This document shows positions 45,366 to 57,634 of a DNA stretch of 64,000 bases, piece after piece. The DNA is from Phaffia rhodozyma (lineage: Eukaryota > Basidiomycota > Tremellomycetes > Cystofilobasidiales > Mrakiaceae): positions 2,226,486 through 2,290,485 of the forward strand of contig JACGZH010000003.1 of assembly GCA_014706385.1 (NCBI GenBank), given 5' to 3'. The number at the start of each line of letters is the position of its first letter. The first letter of the stretch is position 1. The translations under genes and the position numbers were made by a program. The notes beneath the pieces are model-generated. The model did no database searches. It was not told the origin of the DNA and saw nothing but the letters and a program-made list of their open reading frames with translations.

Positions 45366-48300
45366 TCAAACGGCCGACGAAGACTTCTTCTTCTTTGGTT
45401 TCGACGACTTTTTCAATCCAGGTTCTGCTGGCGAAGAAGCCAGAAGCTGACTGCTATCTTGTAATGAAGGCGTTGCCTGAGTGTTCCCATGACAACAGAA
45501 CATTGTTTAGACCAGTAGACAAGTCTGATAGGCCTTTGGTATCGATAAGAGAGTACTAACCGTTCCATCTTGTTTAGCCTTCTTCTTCTTGACCACCTTA
45601 ACCACTTCAACTGCTGGCCCAGATAGAGGAACGGGCTGTTTCTGAACATCCTGATCAACTGTCGCTATAGATTTAACATTGGGCAAGTCTTTGTCTCCTT
45701 CGACGTATTCCTCATATGCTCCTCCCCTTGTCTTGACTTTTGGCAGAGCTGACGAAGATGCTTCAGAGGAGTCCAGATTCAAGACGACGTCTTTCAGGCT
45801 GTCCTTCTGTACAGATTCATCCCTCTCGCTTATCTTGACCGGCAGCGCGGATAAAGCCAAGGAAGAAGACGTAGATGTTGGCTCGAATCCTTCGGGCATC
45901 TCTCCATCTCGATCGATTTCTGGGACTGGTGGCGAAACTGGACGCTCAGGCTTCTTCCTTCCGGTTGTCGGTTCTGGTTGGGGCGAATATGTTTTTTGAG
46001 CAAAGGCATCCAGGAGTATAAGAAATGACTTCGAAAGAGCACTCACTGGAAACATCTCCTAGATCTAACTTGACAACAGGGATAGAGTCTATATCATCAG
46101 AATCATGATTCTCTTTAAGACGATACGAGTCAGTACCCTGGCGAGCCAATCGAGCTGCTTTGCGCTGCGAGTGTAGAACATGATTAATACTTTATATCAG
46201 TTTCAATCGATGACTGTTACAACGTAGCAACGTGAATGAAGACGACAACAACACATACTTTTTTTCGTTCTTCCTTTGACTCATCTTTCTCTCCGATCAG
46301 CTTACTCTTTCCCTTCACTTTCTTCTTTCGACCAGTAGATACGGTAGCGGCTACAACTCTCCTCAGTTTTTCCTCCTCCTCCGTTCTAAATCTTCCTGTA
46401 TCACTCAAAGATCTGCCTTCTGACAACAAGTTTCTGGGTTTTCCAATGTCGAGGTGACTGTCGTCGTCCCCTTCATCGTCACTGCTGTGTTCCACAGTGC
46501 TTTCCGGTACCCTTTCGTATAACGGAGTGTCTAGGTCGAGTCCAGCTGGAGGAATGATTGAACTTTGAGCTCTTGTCGAGACAGGAGGAAGAGCGTAGGC
46601 AGTGAAAAGGGGCGAAAGAAGAAGGAGAGATTTAGGGTAGGCAGGAGTGATAGGGGCATTGGCCGGAGATGAGAGTGTCGGAACCAAAGAAGAATCGTGG
46701 GCCGTAAAGCCTTCTTCTTCGGGCGCGATGGATGACTGAATCGACGTCACGGATGCAGGTGGTTCGTAGCTGTCTAGATTGGCTTGGACGAACGCAAACA
46801 GATTTATGATATTGACAGTCTTCAAAAAGTTGAGAGAAGATAATGCATCGAAAATTGTGAGGAGTGAAGGTTAGCTCATGGTGTGGATAAGTAAACAAGC
46901 CATGTAGAACATACGCACTCTTTCCTGAACTTCGGCCTCTTCTGATTGTTTGAACCTATTCAAACCATTCACCAATTTCGTTACAATCTCTTTGACTTGT
47001 TTGAGATCTGTGCTACTTTCGCTCACGTCCCACATTTCTGCCTTCTCTGCTGCCCAAGATGCAAAGATCTTGGCAGATGCATGGATGCAAACTGATATGG
47101 TTTCAGGTGACAGACGGGCAATAAGAGGGGAGAGGAGAACCAGGCATAGCTGAGGAGGAGAGCTCAGGTATCTGAACCGAACAAGACACACCGGTTCAGC
47201 GTGTATTCGTCAGTAACTGTTCGACTGGTTGTAGAGACTTACTCATTATACTCTCCGCATATCCAAGCGCCTGCCGCCACGATTTCTTCCCAGCCTGCTT
47301 CGCCTCCTTCGTGGAATCCGCTCTCTAGACCATCACCTGCACCTTTCAAGAATTTTGGGTCGGATAGAACCCCTTCCAACAGCTCGACAGCTTTCCTTCT
47401 AGAGTCTCTCACTCTACCTACAATATCTACTAGCTGCCTTCGGATTTCCTTCCCTACATCCACTCGAGAGATATATCCAAGGTCTATGAGAACCGAGAGG
47501 TACCATGAAAAGTCAGGAATGGAAGAATATGTGTCCTTGGACCCAACGAGAAGAATTCGGTTCGTGAGCTCCAAGCGGTAAGAAGGCATGAGAAGATTAG
47601 TTTGCGATGAGGGTTGTAGAGAAGGACCCGTCGAAGTGGAGGAAAGATTAGAGAGTAAGGCGGATGAGGCTGAAGGAAGGTCTGGGGTTGATTTGGTAGA
47701 TGGGAGCAAGGCAGAGAGAAGCTGATCGATGATTGGTTGCGCGTTTCGTCGAGTAGCCTTTTGATACATAATACAGGTCAAGAGATATCAGCTTTGAGTT
47801 TACATCATCTCTTTTGCGAACAAGGAAATTCCACAAACCATAGCGCAAACAAGATCCAAGGCCCGGAGCCTGATGCTGAGATCAGCGTCATCAACACTAC
47901 TCAGAATGATTTCCTGGTAATCCTCTATCAAGTGGGGATGAGTTGGAACGATATGTACTAGAGCTAGGAGCGCTATGTATTTCACTTTATACATGTTGAA
48001 AGGACGTCTGGGTTAATGATGAACATCGTATCTTAAACAGAAAATCACTTACAGTTTTGATCCTTATTTTTCAAGAATCCGCTCAGTTTTCCAACACACA
48101 CACGTGCTAGAGCTTCACCAGCCTCGGAATCATCTAGCATTCCTCCAGTGATGCAAGTCAACACACATTCATATAGCAAGGAGATGGCAGATGTGGTGGT
48201 GATAAGATTTGTCAAGGGTGGAAGAAGTTTGCGAACCAAACGAGGCTCGTGAGGTGTCAAAAGCGCGAACTTCAATGGAAGGAGTTAGTTCTGAGTTAGT

Positions 48301-49311
48301 TCTAGGTCGAAACTCATAAAGTTTCAATGATAGACAGGTAAACGGGCAACGACTCACCAACTTAACCACTTTAATCAACATCCAGTTGTTTTCGCTCTTG
48401 GAAAGCACCTCAAACAACTCCGGAGCCAGAGGAAGATAATTCTTCGCATTCTTTCTAGCAAGCTCAGTCAATACATTCACGGTAGCGCTAACTACACTCT
48501 GGTCTTCGTCCGACAGTCGATCTCTGAGACGTTGAAAATTGTCCTGAAGAGAGTCCGGATACATTTCGAATACCTTGTAGAGACATAGTACGGCCCGTTT
48601 GCGAACTTGAGGTTTAGAATGGGTGAGTAGCGAAGAGATATCATGGGACACATCACGAGCCAATGTCGGGTTGAGAAGAGTAGCCAGCCCGTGGAGTGCA
48701 AGTTGAGGTAAAGCGGCATGGGGCGATAGGAGATCCTGTGGTAAAAGCAAGACCTGGTAAGCGTTCTGTTCGATTTCGATGAATGGGCCTAGAGACTGCG
48801 TCTCACGTACTTTCTTCAGTCCGTTCACAGTCAGCACAATCTCTTCGGTACCTTCAGGAAACGCTCCCTCGGCAGCTAGATATCCAACTTCCTTGATGGC
48901 ATACTTTGAAGAAGACATGACCTCTACTACATGAAATGGAAATGATGGGGGAGGGGTGACCGGATAGAGCATCATCAACTGTCGCCAACCAAGAAGAAGT
49001 TTCAGGAGTTAGGGTCGCTTTAAGATGAAAGTCTTGGTCCAATACAGAGGGAGTCGACCAACATAAACCATCTTGAGGACTGCTTTGGCTTTGAGCTCCA
49101 TATCTCCGCCTTTGAGCTCCTTCCGGATCTCTTCGATAGCTTCTTGGAGGAAAACATCAAACTGGGCTTGCGGTTTAGAAGAGTTTGCTCTTATGCCCTA
49201 CGGGATGTGACCCAAACAAGGAAGAGTACATTTAGAACAATGGTTGCACGGACGATCGCTTTGTACATACGAACTCACTCTGATAAGGTCTTGAAGTGTT
49301 CTTTCCCACAT
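45366..49311 (-). CDS. APL5: AP-3 adaptor complex delta subunit
   Basis: Large subunit of the AP-3 coat that carries cargo from Golgi/endosome to the vacuole. Exon 1 (49311, MWERTLQDLIR) joins GIRANSSKPQAQFDVFLQEA and EIRKELKGGDMELKAKAVLK, the diagnostic delta-adaptin start. The armadillo solenoid continues with SSSKYAIKEVGYLA, NPTLARDVSHDISSLLTHS, KPQVRKRAVLCLYKVFEMYP, LSDEDQSVVSATVNVL, KNYLPLAPELFEVL, NNWMLIKVVKLFALLTPHEP, LRALDLVCAM, then FSWYLSVLIDLGYISR. The hinge is Ser/Glu-rich and ends in Lys-rich repeats (VVKVVKKKKAKQDGT and LKKSSKPKKKKSSSAV). No folded ear domain is evident after the hinge, as in many fungal delta subunits. It is divergent from the HAD phosphatase gene with only 169 bases between start codons. 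Confidence 0.9.
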
Positions 49312-49480
49312 GATTGGAAAGAATGCTGAGAGCAGAGCACGAGTGTTGTGACGGTCGATGAGATGGAGATCGAAGTTAACCGGGTGAAAGTTGCATAATC
49401 ACGTTTCTTCGCGATTTCATCCCTTCCTGATAGTGATCTACATTCATATACTATCGTCATCTTCATCCATCGGAACTAAC
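49312..49480. promoter_or_regulatory. Compact bidirectional promoter, APL5 and HAD phosphatase
   Basis: 169 bases separate divergent start codons, so both promoters overlap here. No TATA-like element stands out. Confidence 0.5.
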
Positions 49481-50809
49481 ATGCAGACTACCGGAAAACT
49501 CTCAGCGCTCTTGATAGATCTCTCTGGGACTCTCCATATCGCTGATAAGCCAACACCTCGTGCAGCTGAGGCTATCCAGAAGCTACGCTCAGCCAAGATT
49601 CCCATTCGGTTTTGGTGAGTATGTAGATAAAGCAGGGAGCGTGTGATAGCATCATCCTTCTTGCCTCAAGTGATGACTTTACATAACAATCTGATTTTTT
49701 TCATATCAATCTCAAGCTCGAATACGTCTAAAGAATCCTCTTCCAGCCTTCTCTCTCGACTCGAAAAGCTTGAGCTTGATGTCAAGGAGCATGAGTTGTT
49801 TACTAGCCTGAACGCTTGTCGAACTTTGGTCGAGCAGAGGAACCTCAAGTCTGTACTACAATATCGTTCCATATTCCATTTCCTTGTGTCTTCTCAATGG
49901 TGCCCTACTTCTACATTGGACTCACTGTTGATAGACTTGCCGGTTCCTTTGTCTGGCAACAGGCCGTATTTGCTGCTCTCTCCTTCGTCTTTGGAAGACT
50001 TTGGTCATCTCGCCCATATTCAACCCGAGGACTGTGACTCTGTAGTAATAGGATTAGCCCCGGATAAGTTGAATTACAAAGACCTGAATGTGGCTTTTAG
50101 GATTCGTACGTATCCCCCACATCTGCGAATCATGAGAGATTCCCTGATATGATCCTGTCTCATGCATGTTGCGCAAATGAGTAGTCGCTCGAGAGCCCGT
50201 TTCTCAAGGAACCACTCCTTTGGCCAAGACCACCCCTCGTTCCTTAATAGCGACCGTACGTGTCCGACTCTCCTTATTGCGTGTATTCTGTCAGAATTAC
50301 TGATGTCTCTATTGGGCATCTTCCGGTTGAGCATGAACAGCACCAAGCAAATTACATTCAGGATACTGATGCGCTCTCTCTCGGACCTGGACCTTTCGTC
50401 CGAGCATTAGCTTCAGCTGCTTCTGTCACGCCCGAAATTGTAGGGAAGCCCTCTTCAAGCTTCTTCAAGCTGACTCTTGATTCCCTTCAAGACGAAGGGC
50501 TCAAGAGGGAGGACTGGCCGAACGTAGGTATCGTTGGAGACGATGTGTTCAACGATCTCGGAGAGGGAGCACTAGATCTCGGTTTGAAGAGATATCTAGG
50601 TGAGTATACACTCCGTATTGATAACTTATTTTCGATGTACTATGCACTGACTGGGATCGTCTTTATACTGGTCAAACTTGTTTCCAAAACACTTCAACAA
50701 AGTCAAAACTGGAAAGTACAGGGAAGGAGATGAGAAAAAAGCCTCGCCGCAACCAGATGCAACATATAATTGCTTCGCAGATCTGGTTGACGAACTCTGT
50801 GCAAGCTGA
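49481..50809 (+). CDS. HAD-superfamily phosphatase, HDHD2/LHPP-like
   Basis: Predicted cytosolic phosphatase of the haloacid dehalogenase superfamily, NagD/HDHD2/LHPP branch. MQTTGKLSALLIDLSGTLHI gives motif I; here it reads DLSGT, where the canonical DxDGT has a second Asp, a change also seen in HDHD2-type members. PTPRAAEAIQKLRSAKIPIRF and SNTSKESSSSLLSRLEKL (motif II Ser/Thr) follow. The cap-domain region includes CDSVVIGLAPDKLNYKDLN. KPSSSFFKLTLDSL holds the motif III Lys, and WPNVGIVGDDVFNDLGEGAL is motif IV with GDDVFND. The last exon reads VKTGKYREGDEKKASPQPD and stops at 50807-50809. The reaction and substrate are unknown; LHPP relatives hydrolyse pyrophosphate and phosphohistidine. 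Confidence 0.85.
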
Positions 50810-51061
50810 CGATGATGAGATTTGAATTGTGTACACCTCTTGCGGTCTTGATTTTTTCCCTGAGAGCTCGTGTTTGATGATAGGCCGACATAAAGATAAT
50901 AACGAATATTATAAGGAGAACCACAATGTAACAACGGAAAAGACAACAAGGTTGGAAAGCGTCGACAAACAAACAAAAGGGATTGGAGTTTAAATTTAAT
51001 TAGAAGGAACCAGAAAGAAGGATGATATGATACACATGTCCAATCTAGATTACTCATACGC
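50810..51061. terminator. Convergent 3' region, HAD phosphatase and Sec14-like gene
   Basis: 252 bases between converging stops. AT-rich sequence (TTTAAATTTAATTAG at 50990-51004) is the likely 3'-end element. No gene is visible. Confidence 0.35.
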
Positions 51062-53478
51062 TTAGACAACTACCTGCTTGAAAGAGTTTAAGAAATCTTC
51101 CTCCGTTACTCCGCTTCCAGGAATCCATCCTGCCTTGATCGCATCCTGCGCTTGCTTTGCTTTGTGATTAATGTTTCCCTCTCCAATCGGCCCCTCGCTT
51201 TCTCTCCTCTCTCGCTGTTCTGCGCCGCCCACGACAGGCTGATGGGTGTGAGGGACATACGAGGTCGATGCCTTAGGAACTGGATCCGCATCCGGGTTTG
51301 TTCCGTTGGGCAAACGGGGATGGACGTTGGTATTGTGCATAGCGTTTGATGGGGATTGAGGCGTGTTGTGAGCTGCCATAACTGGCTCCTGATCGTTGGT
51401 AGAGGGGACGGGTGAGTTACCAAAGATCGATCCAAAATCAGAGTTCGATTTAGATGAATTTTGCAAATCAACCGGAGGGGCACCCGAAGGAAGCTTGGCA
51501 TGGGTTGGCTTCGGTGTAGGTCCATCGGCATATGTGACTGGCTCAGCAGACAGCATGGCACCTTTATCCAGCACCGACTGTTGTGGCTGCGCCCGAGAGG
51601 GACTAGAAGATGACTCCTGTTGGCGAGGTTGGCCATTGACTGTGCCAAGGTGGACGAGACCATTGCTATTCCAGGCGATAGGACCTCGGACCCATCCCTT
51701 TACTCCAAAGGCTTGGGAGGCTTCTTCATCTAGAACAGGTGAATCTCCGTAAGTCCACCCCACTTTGTTTACGTTACAAATCCAGATCCGACACAGTTAG
51801 CGTACACGTTCTAAAGAAAGGAATGGAAAACGAAAACTTACGATCTCCTCCATACTCCGTTGGGATAGATGATCGGGGCATCCAGCGAAGGAGCTCATTC
51901 AAAGGACTGGTTCCAAGAATATGGATCTTGTCAACAGTTCCTTGATCAAACCTGGACAAGATGCAGTCATTGTTATAGATCAGTAAGTTGACAGGAGATG
52001 AAAGATGAATCGAAGAGTCTTACCATTTCTTAGCCCAATTGAATACTGTAGGGAAAAAGGACGGTGCGCCAACTACGAAGACTCGATCGATCTGTTGCAT
52101 CAAGACGGAAGGTGAAAAGTTTATGATTTAACTTGCCAGTGCTCAAATATCTTTCGATCGATGAGGACTAACGGTCTCTGGGAAATTTGCGCTAGCGACT
52201 TGCTACAAAGTTCATCACAAAGAAACGATATAATGTCAATTTTGATGGCACGGATTGCTATATATGACCTTAGATTGACTGACCGAGGCGACTTGTAAAT
52301 GGCTACGTAAACCCCAGAACCTACTCAGCCCTACATCCCCGACATCAACGATGGAACTAGTTCCCGCGATAGGAACCTCCTCGTTCTGTCTAGGCAGGGT
52401 CGAACAGAACGGAAGTAGGAATCGAATGAGCGCAAAAGTGACGATAGCGATGGACGATGATGAAGCCTCGTCGTTGGGAATCAGCTGGTTGAGCTTCGCT
52501 GTCGTTAAGGACGAGATCTTGTAGACATAGATAGGCATTCCGCGCTGTGTAGCGTCAACGATAAAAGAAGGCCATAACCACATGCATCAGTACAGCTACG
52601 TGGCTTGTCTTGACTTGCCAGGGGTAGGGGACGAACGGTATCTCTTCTACCTGTCCACATAGGATAAACCGCCCGTAGTCGTTCGAACTCTTCAATATCG
52701 TATTCTGCATACTTCTCTGTACAAGTGAGATATAAAACAAGATGAGTTGGGCTAATGAATTCCAGGCACTTACAAAGGAAAGATGAAGGAGAAGAAGAAG
52801 AAGAAAAGAGGCGAAAATACCATCGATGTGTTTATCTTGCCGCCAAGCGATGTATTCCTCATACTGCTTAACAGCCCCCTGGACGTCAAACTTTCTCGCT
52901 CGAAGGAATCGCCTGGAGAGAAAAGACAAGCATATGACGATTAGTACAAAATGTGAAAGAGGATTCGTCAGAAAAAAATGAGAATATATTGGAGTTGATG
53001 TGATGATCGTTCGTAGGGGCTGATTGTCACCGTCATTGATATATACCCGATCTCAAGAAGGACCGCGCAAGATAGCCGAGCATAACGAGCTGAGGTCGAC
53101 TCACAACAAACTGACGTCCTCGATCTTTCCCTTACCCTTTCCTCCAGCTAACTCGTGCTCTCCTGACTCATTGTAGATTCCCTTGGCAGCCAGCGCTTCT
53201 TTAAAGGCCTGAAGTTTGGCATCCTGAGCAGAACTGAGATGGCCCGAGTGTCCGGCCCAGGGGTCACGATGGACATTGTCGGCTGCAACATCGGACAACA
53301 TCGTTGGTGTTCCCGTGCTGGAGCCAACCTTTGAATTTGTCGTCTTGCGGGACCATCTGGACAAGTTTGAAGCGTTCGAGGATGATCTGGATAGGGCGGG
53401 TGAAGGCGGTTCGTTCTCGGCATGAGCGTACTCAGATGTAGCCAAGGACGACCGTCTAGAGGATGAGCCGAAAACCAT
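51062..53478 (-). CDS. Sec14-like CRAL-TRIO lipid-transfer protein
   Basis: Phosphatidylinositol/phosphatidylcholine-transfer family protein. The N-terminal ~90 residues are Ser-rich and disordered (VFGSSSRRSSLATSEY). The CRAL-TRIO N-terminal helices follow (AKLQAFKEALAAKGIY, LLRFLRARKFDVQGAVKQYE, EYIAWRQDKHIDGI). The lipid-binding domain shows RGMPIYVYKISSL, TSSIVDVGDVGLSRFWGLR, VASANFPETIDRVFVVGAPSFFP, WAKKWFDQGTVDKIHILG and RSSIPTEYGGDLGWTYGDSP. A Pro/Ser/Gln-rich tail of about 170 residues ends FLNSFKQVVV at 51062. The YGGDLGWTYGDSP junction was rebuilt across an intron at about 51835-51760. The long tail after the Sec14 fold is not in yeast Sec14 and has no recognised domain. Confidence 0.88.
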
Positions 53479-54097
53479 TTGAAGCCGAAAAATCTATGAC
53501 AGTGTGGATTGATAGGTACGTGTTTACTGAAAGAAGGCAAGAGATTGAGAACAACGACGAGCTGCCTCGGGGATGGCAGAAGAGATAGGTGAATGGAAGA
53601 GAAAAAGAGAAGAAGAATGAGAATGAGAGAGAAACAAGAGAAACAAGAGAGCAGGGTTTTAACAATTCAGTCCAAAACGATGTGAATCAGCCGGCGATGA
53701 CACACTAGAGCACAGAGATGGAGCCGAGACGGTTAACCCTAACGGCGGGAATGTGTAAGCCCGGCCTAGCTTCCGTTACGTCATCAGCAGTTACACAGGC
53801 GTCCTTTTCATATGAACGCTTCTCAGGCTAGACTTACGGCCAGTGGCTCAGCTTCGGTGTATTCATCCTACCGAGGCTTCTGTTTGCGAGTGTTGTCGGA
53901 ACCAGGTTTGTGACGGTCAAGTACATCGCGAAACAAAGAGAAGAATCTTTTTAATAGGACACATATCCTAACAACACTTTATACAAAACGATAGACAGGA
54001 ACAGAGAAAATAACATCGACAACAACTGAGCGCAAGGCCGTTTATAAGCATCCTTTCTTTCTATCTCTTATCTAAGATACAGAGCTCGTCCTGCTGT
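53479..54097. other. Intergenic, Sec14-like promoter and ILV6 3' flank
   Basis: 619 bases between two minus-strand genes. A purine-rich run with AGAAACAAG repeats at 53600-53655 sits close to the Sec14-like start, probably in its leader. The remainder is featureless. Confidence 0.4.
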
Positions 54098-55878
54098 TTA
54101 ACCAGGGGGAAGGAGAGAAGCATCCATGGCAACAGACTCGTCTCGGAACTCTTCCTCACCCTCCTCCTTTGGAAGAGGAGTTCGCGGCATGACCATGGCA
54201 CCTGGTGTCGAATAGAGGTAGATGATTGAATTCGGAGCAGCAGTCAGTATACTATATGGAAGCCAGATGCAGCGTTTCAGGACAAAAGACGCAAGATACA
54301 GACCTGATCGAGCGGCTTCCAAAATTCCCCAGGGCTTCACGAGACCCAAGAAGGCTTCGATCCTCTCCGTCTTTCCGCTGAGTTCGATGATGGCACTGGC
54401 GGAACTTACGTCGACGACCTTACCACCAAACTGGGTAGCAAGCGCCTGGATTGCCGCCAAATGCTGAGACTGCCTGATGAGCGCCTCAGATTGGTTGAGC
54501 ATCGAGTGAGCTGCCGGCGTTGGGTTGTGCGCATGGGTATCGTGTGCGTATGCTTCCTGGGACTGCGCAGGGGTCTCTTCACCCCCTTGGGTGGGCAAAG
54601 GTGTAACCTCGGAGCTAGGATGGAACGATGGGCCGGCAGATAGCTGAGAATCGAAATACTCGGGTCTGTATATGGAAAAGAATGGTAGCGACATCAGAAT
54701 GAGGGTGCGGATTATGGTTTAGTAAGTCATTTTGTTAGTATAAAGGCTCATCAGGATGAGGTTATACAGAAGTATGAATGCGAGACTGACCCAAGGGTAG
54801 AGATCTTGACCAAAAGAAGCTCTCGCTGGATGACCGGCGTGTTCGTGTAATCCAGCACGGCCCAAACTGGGACCTAGCGGAGAGCAACGAAAGAAAAAGA
54901 AAAAACGGCAAATATTATCAGGACTTGCTCAGAAAAATTGATATCTACAGATACCGAACGAACGAGATCTTCCAGCTGTCTCCGAGCTTGTTCAATCACA
55001 CCATCTTGGCCCTTAAGAACGATGCACATCCTTGAAAGATCTTTCACTCCAGTCTTGCAAACCACCAAGGAGTCTAAGATTACCACAGCGAAATGTCAGA
55101 AACCACATCAACAAAGTTCCCGAGACTATATGGATTGTACAGACCAATGTTGAACCCTCTTCCAGCGAGAATACCAGAGACCCTAGAGAGAACTCCTGGC
55201 TCGTCTTGTACAAGACAGTTGAGGAAGTGTCTATATGGTTAAGAAATTATCGGCGACAGGCTGTCAAACTTGAAGATCTTAAATATCACACCCATTAAGT
55301 CGCATGAAAATGAGAGTGAGAGAAAATACCTCTTGATCGGCTCGGTAGAAGGGGGAGGGGTGTTATAGAGGATGCTGAGGACATGATCTTCAGCGGACTT
55401 CTGAGCCCTAGTGAACACGGGGAGAGGAGGAGGTCGGTTGTGAGTGTGCAACTTATCTGACGATTGTGAAACACAAGGCAGAGGAAAAAGAAGTAGAAAT
55501 GATTCATCAGTAACGGGACGCTATCTGGACTTTGCAAATTCTTCTGAACATGCACGTAGCATGGGAAAGAAGAACAACTCCAATGATGCAGGCAAGAGAA
55601 TGACTGAGGCAGAAACAGGTGAAAAGAAATAGCTACATCTGATAAGAAAGGATGAACATACAATCCAGAGCACTGGTAGAGTCGTGCAGATGATCTGCCC
55701 TTCCATTAGCAGCGTTCCGAGCCATGGAGTGCGAATTGATCTCTACAGATGTGTCCGGTACATCGCCCATAAAGTCTGAAACGGGCTTGCCTCCCTCGGC
55801 TTTGGAGACGAACCGAGTGCTGAGAGCAGACGGAACGTTCCGAGGAAGAGTTCGAAAGGACTTGAGAATATGAGCCAT
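54098..55878 (-). CDS. ILV6: Acetolactate synthase regulatory subunit
   Basis: Mitochondrial regulatory subunit of acetohydroxyacid synthase that gives valine feedback control to Ilv2 at the first shared step of branched-chain amino acid synthesis. The start at 55878 gives a mitochondrial targeting leader (AHILKSFRTLPRNVPSALS TRF). A linker and FTRAQKSAEDHVLSILYNTP follow. The first ACT domain contains HFLNCLVQDEPGVLSRVSGI and GRGFNIDSLVVCKTGVKDL (rebuilt over an intron), then SRMCIVLKGQDGVIEQARRQL. A second domain with ALATQFGGKVVDVSSASAII and FLGLVKPWGILEAARSGAMV ends in an acidic tail. A His/Pro/Ser/Gln-rich insert of about 60 residues (EAYAHDTHAHNPTPAAH) lies between the domains. A Gcn4-type TGACTC lies upstream. 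Confidence 0.92.
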
Positions 55879-56289
55879 GAAAACACTGGAATGGGAATAA
55901 AGAGAGACAGAAATGGTAAGAAGCGAAAGGTGAAAAAAGGGAAAGGGACGAAATATGTTGAATAGAGTGTGACTCCAATGATCGGCCTCGGAGTCCGACT
56001 CGCATGTTACCAAGGGCACTTAAAAATCCTATTCTTTCGCGCTTCTTATTTATATTACTATGATAAGTGTCTTTTCTAGTAGCTGATCATCATCTTATTG
56101 CGGACAATGGATATGGAATATACTTGTTCGCACTTAGACTCTTAAAGATTACCTGACGAACTCATGTAGATTCTATCGTCGCAACGTTTATTTCGATCAA
56201 CCTCAAAGCAAAGAATGGCAAGCATAAGGTTCAAGATACATAAAAAGGTGTCCTCGACATACTATATCTATCAGTCGGAAAAAAAAATT
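55879..56289. promoter_or_regulatory. ILV6 promoter region
   Basis: 411 bases upstream of ILV6. TGACTC at 55970-55975, about 95 bases before the start codon, is the core of a Gcn4/general amino acid control site and fits this gene. The rest is AT-rich up to the tRNA gene. Confidence 0.4.
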
Positions 56290-56384
56290 GATGAAGACGA
56301 GATTCGAACTCGCGCCACGAATGACTGCGATACCAGTTCTTACGAACCTGAACACAGCGCCTTAGACCACTCGGCCACTTCACC
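56290..56384 (-). tRNA. tRNA-Leu (anticodon CAG) with intron
   Basis: 95 bases on the minus strand fold as a leucine tRNA. The acceptor stem is GGTGAAG/CTTCATC (one G-T pair) and the D arm is GCCGAGTGGTCTAAGGC. The anticodon stem CTGTG/CGCAG encloses a loop TTCAGG...T, giving anticodon CAG. After the short variable arm TCATTCGTGGC, the T arm is GCGAGTTCGAATCTCGT. A 16-base intron follows the base 3' to the anticodon. Box A (TGGCCGAGTGG) and box B (GAGTTCGAATC) promoter sequences are present. Confidence 0.88.
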
Positions 56385-57634
56385 CGTTACGACAGTTGAA
56401 TAATTATTTCGACATATCACTAAACAAGTCTGGCCCTCCGCAGCTTTTTGTTACATCCAACAGGAAAAACGGACATCATGCTCTGGCACTTGTTCCTAGT
56501 CATGTCCTCACTGCTTCCCCAAACTGCTTTCCTACAATCATATACATACCACCCAGCTGTCTCAGTGAAGATGGATTGTGAAACCAGGAAAACAGAGGAG
56601 GACGAGCTATAAAGCCTATAGCTCTTCGGAGAGAAGCCTCGGAACTTTGCGCAAAAGGAGATTCGAGGGAGCTGCATTAAGGAGAAACATCAAATTACTA
56701 CCAAAATGATACTAAGACTGCTTGAAATTTCTACATATGGCTACTAGAAAGTGATCGCAATCGATGGTGATCGACACATGCCCCTTCTGGACTTGGACGT
56801 CCTCAGACATCAGACATCAGACACCAGACATCAGACATCAGACCACCGAGATCCCATCGGCCATAGAGCCAGTCTGCCTACGTCGATGAGGCAGCATCAA
56901 CATCCCATGTTTCGGCAAGCCTGGAAGCAAGCAGAGAGAGTAGGGAAATCAGCGAACACCCGGCACACTGTCCTATGACAGTCATGTTTAGGCGAAGGAA
57001 TCATTACACAAAGAGGCAGACAGATAGAGAGATGCAGTTGTTGTCTTCAAGATAGAGATCATCTGTTTGGATGGGCCGCGCAAAGCTGATCGCAGGGATG
57101 TCCATCCTGACAATCGGTCACTCCACTCTCTCCGCTGATGTAGCGAGCGGGGCCGGGATGCGTGGCAAAGGAGATTCGATCTGGCTGATGTCGGCTTCGT
57201 TATTTGTGTCTCGTCTGTTCTCACCCAGTAATTAGAGATTGAGAATGAGCTTCGTGCTTCTTGTGAACTAATTAGAGTCCTGATACCCTATATCTTGTTC
57301 TCTCCTATTCATCCATCCATCTATCTCATCTGGAAGGACGACGGCCTAGAGTGCGAGACATAGCCTTTAGACTCTGAGAGTTAGCATTTAACTTTATATT
57401 GCTGTCACATTTGCCCTCGGCCGCGTGCTGATTTTAAACTTAGCGTTTCATCCTCATGTCGAAGTAATGTTGACAGAGATTACACAATGAGTAGCTCCAG
57501 TTCCTCCTTCATTTGTATCTATCAAGAATGACTATACAATGAGATGAGAGAATGAGGGATGCCCAAATGATGTTTATATGACGAAATATATGCGAGGAAA
57601 AGACGAGGACAAGATAGCTGACTCGACAAGAGGT
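56385..57634. other. 1.25-kb gene-free interval
   Basis: No ORF here has a recognisable domain, plausible splicing or typical composition. It includes a 7-bp tandem repeat (56804-56845), a C-poor AT-rich stretch at 57280-57500 with CATCCATCCATC, and the 3' flank of the SGNH gene. It may contain a non-coding RNA or an unrecognised small gene, but nothing in the sequence shows this. Confidence 0.4.
56804..56845. repeat. (CAGACAT)6 minisatellite
   Basis: Six tandem 7-bp units: CAGACAT, CAGACAT, CAGACAC, CAGACAT, CAGACAT, CAGACCA. It is non-coding and the period is not a multiple of three. Confidence 0.85.

Noticed and set aside
56804..56845. CRISPR-like array
   Set aside because: The units are 7 bp and directly adjacent with no spacers; this is a minisatellite in a eukaryotic genome.
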